Below, piece by piece: positions 1-7,742 of a DNA stretch of 62,730 nt. The translations under genes and the position numbers were made by a program. The notes beneath the pieces are model-generated. The model was not told the DNA's origin. It was given only the letters and a program-made list of their open reading frames with translations, and made no database searches. Origin of the DNA: Bacillus mesophilus (GTDB lineage: Bacteria > Bacillota > Bacilli > Bacillales > SA4); assembly GCF_011008845.1 (NCBI RefSeq), contig NZ_JAAIWM010000012.1, positions 1-62,730 on the forward strand, written 5' to 3'. Position 1 is the first letter of the stretch; each line of letters opens with the position of its first letter.

Positions 1-32
1 CGTCCTGAGCCAGGATCAAACTCTCCAATAAA
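1..32 (-). rRNA. 16S rRNA, 5' end (partial)
   Basis: The reverse complement of the first bases is the universal 16S start (GAGTTTGATCCTGGCTCAG), preceded by the TTTATTG that marks the mature 5' end in bacilli. Only about 32 bases are present; the gene continues off the left edge. Mature-end placement is by similarity to Bacillus 16S. Confidence 0.95.
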
Positions 33-160
33 GTGTTTGATTGCTCATTACACCGGCAATCTACTTAGTTTTTTGCATTAGCGAAAATAACTATATAGTA
101 GATTTAAAAATTTATTACTTGCGTTAGTCTTAAAGACCAACACGCTTGACGTTTTGTTTA

Positions 161-175
161 GTTTTCAAAGAACTT
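161..175 (-). promoter_or_regulatory. rRNA leader boxA-like antitermination element
   Basis: Minus-strand AAGTTCTTTGAAAAC lies between the rRNA promoters and the 16S start. It matches the TTCTTTGAAAAC element found before Bacillus rRNA genes, where Nus factors assemble for antitermination. Function is inferred from position and motif. Confidence 0.7.
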
Positions 176-205
176 CTTGTCTCATCGCCCGTAAGCGACT
201 TTATT

Positions 206-235
206 AATTTACCACACATCGCATATTAATGTCAA
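206..235 (-). promoter_or_regulatory. rRNA operon promoter P2
   Basis: Minus strand -35 TTGACA (230-235) and -10 TAAATT (206-211), 18-base spacer, with TG upstream of the -10. It is the rRNA-proximal of two promoters, as in Bacillus rrn operons. Confidence 0.75.
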
Positions 236-293
236 CAACTATCTTTAAAAGTTTTTAAATTGTTGTTGGCTTGTCTTGAAGCGACAAAAAGTA

Positions 294-322
294 ATATAAC
301 ATAATTTAATATTTATAGTCAA
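294..322 (-). promoter_or_regulatory. rRNA operon promoter P1
   Basis: Minus strand -35 TTGACT (317-322) and -10 TTATAT (294-299), 17-base spacer. The -35 begins only about 20 bases after the stop of the upstream small ORF, with no terminator between, so readthrough from that ORF into the rRNA operon is likely. Confidence 0.75.
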
Positions 323-341
323 CACTCAATATAAAAAAGTT

Positions 342-569
342 TTATTCATAATGTCTAATTTGCTTTGTTCGTATATACTTTGAACACTCTTGGGGTGAGG
401 CTACTCTTTTGAACAATCTAAAGAGAATTTGATAGCGTTCCTCCATTGCTCTCTTTACAACATGATCAATTCTATGATCTTGGAAATCATGTAAGATTTC
501 ATCCATCTCTCTTTTTAATAAATACTCAAGTTCCTTTTGTTCCATCTGATTTAACATAAAGCCTAGCAT
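342..569 (-). CDS. Hypothetical 75-aa charged protein beside the rRNA operon
   Basis: I do not recognise this protein. It has 75 residues, is highly charged, probably mostly helical (many Glu, Lys, Arg with spaced Leu), and has one cysteine and no membrane segment or signal peptide. The ATG at 569 is well supported by GAGGGTGACAGC just upstream. It lies between pdaB (opposite strand) and rRNA promoter P1 and would be co-directional with the rRNA operon. The start signal and biased composition argue for a real gene. No function can be given. Confidence 0.6.
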   Translation of the reverse strand: MLGFMLNQMEQKELEYLLKREMDEILHDFQDHRIDHVVKRAMEERYQILFRLFKRVASPQECSKYIRTKQIRHYE

Positions 570-714
570 GCTGTCACCCTCTTCAGTTCATTTATTCTAG
601 TTATTACCATTACTTTAATTTTTATTAAAAAAATTCTTTTCCCTTCTCTTTTGCTCATAAAACGTACAAGTTTGCATAAGTATTTCTCAAGAGACTTGTA
701 CTAGGAGGGTGACT

Positions 715-1476
715 ATGAACTTTTTCTTTATATTAAATGGAAAAAAGATTAAGCATTCACTGATCATTGTAATTGCCGCGTTTTTTACAGCAGGACTACT
801 TTTTATCGAAGGATCATTTAATGAACCTGTATTTTCGACTAAGGATGGCCCAAAAGCAATATACAAAGGGGAAGGTAAAGACAAAAAGGTAGCCTTAACC
901 TTTGACATAAGCTGGGGCGATGAACGAGCAATTCCTATATTGGATTCTTTAAAGACTCATAATATTAAAGGTAGTACGTTCTTCCTATCTGCTTCATGGG
1001 CAGAAACACATCCAGATATAGTGAAGAGAATTCTAGAAGATGGACATGAGATTGGTAGTATGGGTTATCAATGGAAGAGTTATACGAGCATGGACGAACA
1101 AAAAATAAAGCGTGATATTTTACAGGCAGAAGAAGTATTTAAGACACTAGGAGTCAAGGAAGTAAATTTATTAAGACCTCCAAGTGGTAACTTTGACGAA
1201 AAAGTACTTAAAGTTGCTGAAAATACAGGGTATACCGTTGTACATTGGAGTGTAAATTCACAAGATTGGACAAATCCGGGCACAGACGTTATCTTGAAAA
1301 ATCTCAAAGAAATGAAGGCCGGGGATATTATCTTACTTCATGCTTCTGATTCAGCAAAACAGACAGAGAAGGCCATACCTGAAATTGCAAAGCTCCTAAG
1401 TCAAAAGGGATTTAAGAATTATTCAATCTCTGAACTAATTTCTAACACAGATGCTAAGACCAAAGAATTGGATTAA
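715..1476 (+). CDS. pdaB: PdaB, polysaccharide deacetylase-family sporulation protein
   Basis: This is a 253-aa NodB-fold protein of the PdaB family, needed in B. subtilis to keep spores dormant after they form. A membrane anchor spans about residues 15-31; the NodB domain follows. Visible motifs are TFDISWGD (62-69), RPPSG (154-158), DWTNPG (184-189) and LLHA (207-210). The two histidines of the usual metal site are absent (SMGYQW, 115-120) and the second Asp of motif 1 is Ile, so classical metal-dependent deacetylation is doubtful. ATG 715 is chosen: AGGAGGG sits just upstream, whereas the in-frame GTG at 709 overlaps it. A weak sigma-E-like element (TCATAAA near 655, CATAAG near 675) precedes it. 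Confidence 0.9.
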   Translation: MNFFFILNGKKIKHSLIIVIAAFFTAGLLFIEGSFNEPVFSTKDGPKAIYKGEGKDKKVALTFDISWGDERAIPILDSLKTHNIKGSTFFLSASWAETHPDIVKRILEDGHEIGSMGYQWKSYTSMDEQKIKRDILQAEEVFKTLGVKEVNLLRPPSGNFDEKVLKVAENTGYTVVHWSVNSQDWTNPGTDVILKNLKEMKAGDIILLHASDSAKQTEKAIPEIAKLLSQKGFKNYSISELISNTDAKTKELD

Positions 1477-1495
1477 CATTATACTCCTAAAAAAT

Positions 1496-1533
1496 AAAGA
1501 AAAGCTGACATGTTGAAATGTCAGCTTTTCTTT
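1496..1533. terminator. Bidirectional terminator between pdaB and kbaA
   Basis: A perfect 16-bp inverted repeat (1496-1511 and 1518-1533, 6-base loop) flanked by A and T runs serves the convergent pdaB (+) and kbaA (-). The repeat contains the last codons of kbaA. Confidence 0.9.
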
Positions 1534-2114
1534 ATTAATCTATGAAGAATTAACAACTGGTAGCTGTTACAAATTAAAAGAGGTAAGAGCATAAAGCTAA
1601 GCCAACTCTCTTCGTTAGCTCTTAAGGCAGGCACCCATTCTATGGTCGTTACGACAATCATAAAGAATAGGGCTGGAATGAAAGCTTCTTTATTTGTTTC
1701 TTTTGCCTTAAAATAAGCAACTACAAGTGCAAATACTAATAAAAATCCCGGATATAAGAAAAAGCTAAGTAAGCGATCATCTGCATCAGCAAACCACTGG
1801 TAACGGAAATACACTAAGTCAAACAACACAAATACAATAAGGATAATCTGAACAGGCTTCCATAACCCCTTAAAAATTCCTAGTCCAAATCGATGGACAG
1901 TTAGATAAGCAAAGAAACCCATCTGGCTAATTACACTAAATATAAATCCAACTCCTAAGAGCCAAAACATTACGGATAAGATCTCCACAACATTTCCTTC
2001 TATAAATAATGATTGATATTCTGACCATCTAATCATAAATCCTAATATAACTGTACTAATTCCCCCGACTAATAAGGTTGAAATAAATAATCGGACCCAA
2101 TCACGGCTTTTCAC
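1521..2114 (-). CDS. kbaA: KbaA, KinB-signalling pathway activation protein
   Basis: A 197-aa integral membrane protein with about six hydrophobic segments and no soluble domain, matching KbaA in sequence character and neighbourhood (salA, gerD, kbaA, pdaB). In B. subtilis KbaA is needed for the histidine kinase KinB to feed the Spo0A phosphorelay. The start is GTG at 2114, seven bases after GGAGG. The stop falls inside the shared terminator with pdaB. KbaA's biochemical role is not clear from sequence alone. Confidence 0.9.
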   Translation of the reverse strand: MKSRDWVRLFISTLLVGGISTVILGFMIRWSEYQSLFIEGNVVEILSVMFWLLGVGFIFSVISQMGFFAYLTVHRFGLGIFKGLWKPVQIILIVFVLFDLVYFRYQWFADADDRLLSFFLYPGFLLVFALVVAYFKAKETNKEAFIPALFFMIVVTTIEWVPALRANEESWLSFMLLPLLICNSYQLLILHRLIKKS

Positions 2115-2193
2115 ATTAGTTCCTCCATTCGTTCATTCCATTTCTGATTTTACCAACGCTCTTTGAAAAATGCTAGTAAATCTCATAACTATA

Positions 2194-2223
2194 TGCATAT
2201 TTTACTTATTTTTCTTCATATTA
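2194..2223 (+). promoter_or_regulatory. Sigma-G-like promoter of gerD
   Basis: TGCATA (2194-2199), 17 bases, CATATTA (2217-2223) closely matches the forespore sigma-G consensus TGAATA-N17/18-CATACTA. It ends 32 bases before the gerD ATG. gerD is a known sigma-G gene in B. subtilis, so motif and context agree. Confidence 0.75.
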
Positions 2224-2255
2224 AAGGTAGGATTATTTTGAAGGGAGCAAACATC

Positions 2256-2858
2256 ATGGGCTATCATAAATTACTCTTCATACTGTTTTGCTTGTTTACA
2301 TTAGCATCATGCTCCGGTGGCGGTGGAGAGCAGGGTGGCGGACAGGCTGATTATGAAGAAGTGAAAAAAATGGTTGTTGATATTTTAAAGACAGATGAAG
2401 GTAAAAAAGCCATTCAAGAGGTAATGGCAGATGATAAAATGAAGCAGGCCTTAGTAATGGATCAGGCAATTGTTACTGAAACCATACAACAGACATTAAC
2501 ATCTGAAGAGGGATCAAAGTTTTGGACTAAGACATTTGAAGATCCTAAATTTGCAGAAACCTTTGCTAAGAGTATGCAGACAGAACACGAAAAGCTAATT
2601 AAAGGGTTAATGAAGGACCCAGATTATCAAAAAATGTTAATTGAATTATTTCAAAACCCCGAGGCTGAGGAACAAGTTCTGACAGTTTTAAAAAGCACTG
2701 AATATCGAGCACATCTTCAGCAGGTCATTACCGAAACCTTTGAAAGCCCTCTGTTCAAAGCAAAGCTGGTGGACGTGATCATTAAATCAGCTGAGCAGTT
2801 ACAAGAACAGGCTTCTAAGAAACAGGAAGGCGAAGGCGGCGGTGGAGGAGAGAGCTAA
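2256..2858 (+). CDS. gerD: GerD, spore germination lipoprotein
   Basis: A 200-aa lipoprotein. The signal peptide ends in the lipobox LASC, with lipidated Cys19. The core (about 33-185) carries the alternating-charge helical pattern of GerD, which in B. subtilis spores helps cluster germinant receptors in the inner membrane. ATG 2256 follows AAGGGAG at a normal distance and gives a correct lipoprotein start; an upstream in-frame ATG at 2169 would bury the signal peptide. Both the post-lipobox linker and the C-terminus are rich in glycine. It is divergent from kbaA and convergent with salA. Confidence 0.93.
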   Translation: MGYHKLLFILFCLFTLASCSGGGGEQGGGQADYEEVKKMVVDILKTDEGKKAIQEVMADDKMKQALVMDQAIVTETIQQTLTSEEGSKFWTKTFEDPKFAETFAKSMQTEHEKLIKGLMKDPDYQKMLIELFQNPEAEEQVLTVLKSTEYRAHLQQVITETFESPLFKAKLVDVIIKSAEQLQEQASKKQEGEGGGGGES

Positions 2859-2861
2859 CAA

Positions 2862-2891
2862 AGTAAAAGCGCCCAAATGGGCGCTTTTACT
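2862..2891. terminator. Bidirectional terminator between gerD and salA
   Basis: Thirteen-bp inverted repeat with a GC-rich core GCGCCC/GGGCGC (2869-2874 and 2879-2884) and AT-rich outer arms. It ends gerD (+) and, read on the minus strand, salA. It overlaps the salA stop. Confidence 0.9.
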
Positions 2892-3948
2892 ATTTTTTAT
2901 GAATAAGCGTTGTGATTTTTTCTGCAATTTCTAAATAAAGTTTACCTAATCTATGGTCTTCAGCGTAAATAGAAGGTGCAAAATCATCATCATTCCAATC
3001 TGGTTGCTGAAGTGGTAGCTGGCCTAAAAGCTCTGTTTGAAGTTCCTCAGCTAGCTTTGTACCTCCACCTTTTCCAAATACATATTCTTTTTCTCCTGTA
3101 ACTTTACTCTCAAAATAAGACATATTTTCAATAACACCTAACACCTCATGCTCAGTACGAAGGGCCATTGCACCCGCTCTTGCAGCAACAAAAGCAGCTG
3201 TTGGATGCGGAGTCGTGACAATCACTTCTTTACAAGCAGGTAACATTGTATGAATGTCTAATGCTACATCTCCAGTTCCTGGTGGTAGGTCTAGTAATAA
3301 ATAATCTAGATCTCCCCATTCAACATCATTAAAGAAATTATGTAGCATTTTCCCTAGCATTGGCCCTCTCCAAATTACAGGTGCATTGTCTTCAACAAAG
3401 AACCCCATTGAGATTACCTTAACTCCAAATCGTTCAACTGGAATAATCATTTCTCCTCTGACTACAGGGCGCTTTGTAATTCCCATCATATCTGGAACAC
3501 TAAATCCATATATATCAGCATCTATGATTCCAACCTTTTTACCTAGCCTTGCAAGTGCTACAGCTAAGTTCACCGATACCGTTGACTTCCCTACTCCACC
3601 TTTTCCACTAGCGATTGCGATAAATGTAGTTTTACTTCCTGGAGATAGTAAGGACTTATTTCCTTGAGTATCAGCAGTTGCAAATTTTGCAAGCTCTTCA
3701 GCAGGAAGGTCTGTGAAACGTAGACCTACAGAATCAGCACCTGCACCTTTCAATGCTTGTACAATTGTTCCTTGAAGTTGCATTTGTTCTGGAGTTCCTG
3801 TTTTTGCGATGGCTATCTTTACACTTACATGTTGCTTATCTTCTTTAACCTTAATTTCCTGTATACCATTTGTTTCCTCTAATGTCTTATGTAAAAAAGG
3901 ATCCACCATCTTATTAAGAATGGACCTAACTCTATCTTCAGTTAACAT
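2890..3948 (-). CDS. salA: SalA, Mrp/ApbC-type P-loop ATPase
   Basis: A 352-aa Mrp-family ATPase. An N-terminal MIP18/DUF59-like domain covers about 1-85, followed by a P-loop domain with the deviant Walker A GKGGVGKS (115-122) and DLPPGTGD further on. In B. subtilis SalA regulates exoprotease expression by repressing scoC; related Mrp proteins carry Fe-S clusters. The start is ATG 3948 with AAGGAGTG upstream, giving the same length as B. subtilis SalA; a longer upstream reading has no ribosome site. It is followed by the terminator shared with gerD. Confidence 0.92.
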   Translation of the reverse strand: MLTEDRVRSILNKMVDPFLHKTLEETNGIQEIKVKEDKQHVSVKIAIAKTGTPEQMQLQGTIVQALKGAGADSVGLRFTDLPAEELAKFATADTQGNKSLLSPGSKTTFIAIASGKGGVGKSTVSVNLAVALARLGKKVGIIDADIYGFSVPDMMGITKRPVVRGEMIIPVERFGVKVISMGFFVEDNAPVIWRGPMLGKMLHNFFNDVEWGDLDYLLLDLPPGTGDVALDIHTMLPACKEVIVTTPHPTAAFVAARAGAMALRTEHEVLGVIENMSYFESKVTGEKEYVFGKGGGTKLAEELQTELLGQLPLQQPDWNDDDFAPSIYAEDHRLGKLYLEIAEKITTLIHKK

Positions 3949-3978
3949 ACTGCCACTCCTTAGTACTCTTTTTTCGTT

Positions 3979-3987
3979 AGTATACCA
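3979..3987 (-). promoter_or_regulatory. Candidate extended -10 promoter of salA
   Basis: Minus-strand TGGTATACT is an extended -10 motif about 30 bases before the salA start. No good -35 is visible at the right distance, which is tolerable for extended -10 promoters. Inference from motif only. Confidence 0.45.
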
Positions 3988-4109
3988 TAAATGAGACATA
4001 ATATCTGAGATCTTAGCTCCCTTTGCAAGAAAAGTGGAGATATTAGAAAAACTTTAAAAGTGCCAAGTGCTTGGACAAGGAACTTGTTTAATACTTCATA
4101 TGAAATGCA

Positions 4110-4136
4110 AAAGAAAATCTCCCTAATTCGGGAGAT
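4110..4136 (-). terminator. Terminator of cwlD
   Basis: Minus-strand stem ATCTCCC/GGGAGAT (4117-4123 and 4130-4136, 6-base loop) followed by a T-rich run. The stem overlaps the last codons and stop of cwlD, so salA is not obligatorily co-transcribed with it. Confidence 0.85.
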
Positions 4137-4842
4137 CCAGTTCATTTGAATAATATCGTAAAATGCCTTTATAGATAGATGCTGCCATTTTTTCTTGGTA
4201 TTCCTCAGTGGTAAGTAAATTTCTTTCATGAGGATTTGAGAGAAACCCAACTTCTACTAGGGCTCCAGGGATTTGTGCCTTCTTTAGAAGATAAATACCA
4301 CTAATTGCCTTGGCAGATCGATTCGTATTTTCTAAGTTGCGCTTAATTTCTGCTTGAACAAAGGTCGCTAAACGTTTATTTTCCTCTAGCGATCCATAGT
4401 AAAAGGTTTGAGCACCTCTCCACCGTTCTGCAGGTATAGCATTTAAATGGATGGTAATAAAGCTGCTTGCATCAGAACCATTGATGAATTTAACTCGATT
4501 TTTGAGATCTTCTACTTTTCTATTTCGGACTCCCTTGGTGTCGGGATCGGCTATATCATTATGATCCTCCCTAGTCATTAGAACTAAAGCGCCTTGCTCC
4601 TGAAGGTAATCTTTCACTTTTAGTACGATATCAAGAGCAATGTCCCTTTCGAACACTTCATCTCCATAAGAGGCACCGCCATCAATCCCACCATGTCCTG
4701 GGTCTAAGACAATAACTTCTCCACTAAGAGGAAGATTCCAAGTGTTCCATGAATCATTACTTGTTAACTGGTTTTGAATAATAAGAATAAATGCTAGGAT
4801 CCCAATTCCAACCCCAATAATTTGAGCCTTTTTCTTACCCAT
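4123..4842 (-). CDS. cwlD: CwlD, N-acetylmuramoyl-L-alanine amidase
   Basis: A 239-aa zinc amidase (Amidase_3) with an N-terminal membrane anchor (about 8-22). The metal and catalytic set is visible: H50 in DPGHGG, E65, H132 in IHLNA and E197 in VEVGF. In spore formers CwlD, with PdaA, makes muramic-delta-lactam in spore cortex so that germination lytic enzymes can recognise it. The start follows GGGAGGAG. A strong sigma-E-type promoter lies directly upstream, fitting mother-cell expression. A terminator-like structure upstream may separate it from ybaK or attenuate readthrough. Confidence 0.95.
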   Translation of the reverse strand: MGKKKAQIIGVGIGILAFILIIQNQLTSNDSWNTWNLPLSGEVIVLDPGHGGIDGGASYGDEVFERDIALDIVLKVKDYLQEQGALVLMTREDHNDIADPDTKGVRNRKVEDLKNRVKFINGSDASSFITIHLNAIPAERWRGAQTFYYGSLEENKRLATFVQAEIKRNLENTNRSAKAISGIYLLKKAQIPGALVEVGFLSNPHERNLLTTEEYQEKMAASIYKGILRYYSNELDLPN

Positions 4843-4877
4843 CCTCTTTTCTCCTCCCTGATTGTTCCCTAGTACTA

Positions 4878-4907
4878 ACTATATGGGACAAGAGAAGAAA
4901 ATATGAT
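4878..4907 (-). promoter_or_regulatory. Sigma-E-like promoter of cwlD
   Basis: Minus-strand ATCATATT (4900-4907), 14 bases, CATATAGT (4878-4885). It matches the mother-cell sigma-E consensus GTCATATT / CATACANT at nearly every conserved position and sits 36 bases before the cwlD start. cwlD is known to be sigma-E dependent in B. subtilis. Confidence 0.75.
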
Positions 4908-4929
4908 TTAGTGTGTATTAGAGAGGTGG

Positions 4930-4974
4930 AAAAAAAGCCGAGTAGTTCATCTCGGTGAAGATTTATGCACCGAG
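4930..4974 (-). terminator. Terminator with competing hairpin between ybaK and cwlD
   Basis: Read on the minus strand, CTCGGTG (4968-4974) can pair with CACCGAG (4951-4957). The last five bases of that second segment (4951-4955) can instead pair with CTCGG (4938-4942), which is followed by a T run (4930-4936). The second pairing is an intrinsic terminator and the first would block it. It is either the ybaK terminator or an attenuator for readthrough into cwlD. Confidence 0.6.
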
Positions 4975-5058
4975 TTATCCAAGATGTATAAGTTAGTCTC
5001 CATTTTGAATTGGAAATGTTAGTTACCGAGTCGGTTTTCCTCGACTTTGTATACATCC

Positions 5059-5499
5059 TTAATGAAGACGAAGTTTATAACGCATGATTCCTTTATCAAA
5101 ACCTTCTTGAATCCACCTAGAAACATACTGCTCACATGCTAAATATAAGGATTCACTCACAAAATCATTATCACTAAGGTTTCCCCAATATTGTAAATAA
5201 TCGTATAACGTATCGATCAAGTATTTTTCCTCTTCATAGCAGCGTCTTTTGATTGTCTCGAAGGACTCACCGTAATGACCTACTCTTCCAAAACTCGCTC
5301 CAAGTAGGTAAGCTTCGATTGCAACATCCACACTGCCGTCTTCAATAGCTTGAGAAAATCTAGCCTGTTTGAAGAATGGCTGAAAATACGAAGTTACTTC
5401 CTTGGTCAATTTTTCTAATGTAAGTTCTCTTAATAGTTTACGCTCAAACTTAACTTGTTTTTCTTTGCGCTTTTCTTTAAAAGATGTAATAACTGTCAT
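5059..5499 (-). CDS. ybaK: YbaK family protein (DUF2521-like), function unknown
   Basis: A 146-aa soluble, charged protein matching B. subtilis YbaK in size, sequence character and position upstream of cwlD. The first 40 residues are very basic (RKEKQVKFERKLL); the rest is helical and rich in aromatic residues. No catalytic motif is evident. ATG 5499 is preferred because AAGGAAGG lies about ten bases upstream; an in-frame GTG at 5508 overlaps that ribosome site. Function is unknown. Confidence 0.82.
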   Translation of the reverse strand: MTVITSFKEKRKEKQVKFERKLLRELTLEKLTKEVTSYFQPFFKQARFSQAIEDGSVDVAIEAYLLGASFGRVGHYGESFETIKRRCYEEEKYLIDTLYDYLQYWGNLSDNDFVSESLYLACEQYVSRWIQEGFDKGIMRYKLRLH

Positions 5500-5620
5500 T
5501 AGTTCCACCCTTCCTTTGCGACGGTATCTTCGGGTTGAAGGTTATACCAATAGGATGCACGAAATATAGAAAGGCTTGAATGGCAATTTTATCACATACA
5601 ACCAAATCCCTTTCCTATAT

Positions 5621-5650
5621 GAAAAAGAACCCTTCAAATGAAGAGCTCTT
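5621..5650 (-). terminator. Terminator of the zosA-like gene
   Basis: Minus-strand stem GAGCTCTTCA / TGAAGGGTTC (5639-5648 and 5627-5636), pairing fully with two G-U pairs, followed by CTTTTTC. It begins within a few bases of the upstream stop. Confidence 0.8.
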
Positions 5651-5651
5651 C

Positions 5652-7646
5652 TTATAACTTCAATAGCCTTAAGCCATTCAGAATAACTAATATTGTACTT
5701 CCCTCATGACCAATAACTCCAAAAGGTAGGTCAATCAGCTGGAAGAAGTTACTTATGATGAGAAGAGCTATAACTGTTATTGAAAAAAACACATTTTGTT
5801 TAATGATTCTATTCATTTTCTTTGATAGCAGAATCGTTTCTCTAATTTTACTCAAATCATTTTTTATTAAAATGATATCAGCCGTTTCTAACGCAACGTC
5901 TGTACCTTCACCCATTGATATCCCTACATTTGCAGTCGCTAGTGCTGGAGCGTCATTTATACCGTCTCCTGTCATCGTGACCATACCATATTTTTTCTGT
6001 AGCATTTTTACTTTGTTGACTTTATCTTCTGGTAAACAGTTTGCAATATATTCGTCCACCTCGGCTAATTCTGCAATCGTACTTGCCGTTTGCTCATTGT
6101 CTCCAGTAATCATTATAGTACGAATTCCTTCCTGCTGTAGCTCTTTAATCGCCTTCTTGGTCGATTCTCTCACAGAGTCAATTAGAGCTAAGTACCCTAA
6201 AATCTCCTCATCCCTTTTAATATAAACAACAGTTTTCCCATCACCTATAAGAGTTTTTTCTTTATCCCTTAGAAAGTCTTCTACTTTTCTGCCCCCAACA
6301 TATTCTGATTTTCCAATTTTCCATAGTGAGCCAGCTATATAAGCCTTCATTCCCAAGCCTGCGGTTTCTTGAATAGATGTGACATTCACTCTTTCTGTTT
6401 TATTTTCTAATAAGTAACCAACGATTGATTTTGCAATTGGATGAGTAGATTGTTCCTCAATTGAAAGAATTGCTGATTTTATTTCACGATCGTTAGCTTG
6501 ATCCTTTATTATAAAATCCGTTACAACAGGTTGACCTTTCGTTAGCGTTCCCGTTTTATCAAGTGCAATGATTTTTGTATGTGCAAGTCTCTCTAAGTGA
6601 ACACCACCTTTAACGAGCACTCCTTTTCTTGCACTGTATGAAATGGCAGACAACGTAGCTGGCATAATTGATGCTACTAGGGCACAGGGTGACGCTACAA
6701 CCATTAATACCATCGCCCTATAAAAAGATTCAGACCAACTCCACTCAAAAAAGAGTGCTGGTAATACCATCGTTAATAAAACTGCCACTAGTACCAGTTT
6801 CACATACAAACCTTCAAATCGTTCAATAAACAATTGCGAGGGTGTTTTCTCACTTTCTGCTTGTTGTACTAACTGAATTATTTTACTAAAAAGAGACTCG
6901 CTAGCTAATTTAGAAACATTTATATAAATTACACCAGTATGATTAACAGTTCCTGAAAATACTTCATCAAGTTCGGCCTTCACTACAGGAAGAGACTCAC
7001 CAGTAATGGGGGATTGATCGACTGTTGTTTGCCCCTTCATAATGATGCCATCTGCAGGGATTCGTTCTCCTGCTTTAACAACAATTTGATCACCTATTCT
7101 CAAACTACTTACACTTACTTTCTGTTCGTAACCGTTTTTAACTACCTTTGCCTCTTCAGGCTGCATCTTCATTAGTAAAGATAATTCTCGATTACTCTTG
7201 TTCATTGTATAAGTCTCAAGTGCACCGCTGAGTGAGAATATAAAGATGAGTAACGCGCCCTCCATCCAATATCCAATGAATGCCGAACCTATCGCAGCAA
7301 AAATCATTAATAATTCAACATTCAAATCGCGTGACTTTATGGACTCAATGATTCCCTCCTTTGCTTTTGCAAACCCACCAATGACAAACGCAATTAAGTA
7401 ACATATAACTGATATATAATTTTCGTCAGCTGCTGTCATATAACCACAAATAATGAACACACCACTGAGCAAAGCTGCAAATAATTCTAGATGCTGAAGA
7501 AAGAAGGAACCTTTACCTTTACCCTTACCCTGATTAACCTGTTGAGTCTGATTGTGATTAATGTTTGCCTCCACTTTACTCCTCACATCCTTTTGATAAG
7601 TAGAATCATCATCATTTACACAATTAAAAGAGAAAAACTGCACCAT
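5652..7646 (-). CDS. zosA: Heavy-metal P1B-type ATPase, ZosA-like
   Basis: A 664-aa P-type ATPase with phosphorylated D363 in DKTGT, TGES (215-218), HP (402-403), GDGIND (560-565) and the membrane metal motif SPC (319-321) instead of CPC. SPC and the HEGST near the C-terminus fit the ZosA/HmtA group of zinc or other divalent-metal pumps. There is no N-terminal metal-binding domain; instead residues 40-46 read GKGKGKG. Two overlapping PerR-type boxes lie upstream, and ZosA is a PerR regulon member in B. subtilis. The gene sits between rpsI and ybaK, not its B. subtilis place. The start is uncertain: ATG 7646 lacks a good ribosome site, and GTG 7574 behind AGGAG is an alternative. Confidence 0.88.
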   Translation of the reverse strand: MVQFFSFNCVNDDDSTYQKDVRSKVEANINHNQTQQVNQGKGKGKGSFFLQHLELFAALLSGVFIICGYMTAADENYISVICYLIAFVIGGFAKAKEGIIESIKSRDLNVELLMIFAAIGSAFIGYWMEGALLIFIFSLSGALETYTMNKSNRELSLLMKMQPEEAKVVKNGYEQKVSVSSLRIGDQIVVKAGERIPADGIIMKGQTTVDQSPITGESLPVVKAELDEVFSGTVNHTGVIYINVSKLASESLFSKIIQLVQQAESEKTPSQLFIERFEGLYVKLVLVAVLLTMVLPALFFEWSWSESFYRAMVLMVVASPCALVASIMPATLSAISYSARKGVLVKGGVHLERLAHTKIIALDKTGTLTKGQPVVTDFIIKDQANDREIKSAILSIEEQSTHPIAKSIVGYLLENKTERVNVTSIQETAGLGMKAYIAGSLWKIGKSEYVGGRKVEDFLRDKEKTLIGDGKTVVYIKRDEEILGYLALIDSVRESTKKAIKELQQEGIRTIMITGDNEQTASTIAELAEVDEYIANCLPEDKVNKVKMLQKKYGMVTMTGDGINDAPALATANVGISMGEGTDVALETADIILIKNDLSKIRETILLSKKMNRIIKQNVFFSITVIALLIISNFFQLIDLPFGVIGHEGSTILVILNGLRLLKL

Positions 7647-7742
7647 GGGCAGCTAAAAGAGCAAATACATTGATGTAACATATACCTATATTCTATGTAA
7701 GGACGTCATAAAAGGGTCAACTAATTTATAATAAATACAAAA

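Noticed and set aside
709..714. GTG start for pdaB two codons upstream
   Set aside because: The GTG overlaps the ribosome site that serves ATG 715.
3960..4250. 96-codon minus-strand frame across the cwlD end
   Set aside because: Overlaps cwlD out of frame and its terminator; cwlD has all catalytic residues.
4835..5056. 73-codon minus-strand reading frame between ybaK and cwlD
   Set aside because: It runs through the competing hairpins and sigma-E promoter, lacks a ribosome site and has no protein-like composition.
5755..6225. 156-codon plus-strand frame inside the P-type ATPase
   Set aside because: Antisense to an intact, motif-rich gene; no ribosome site.
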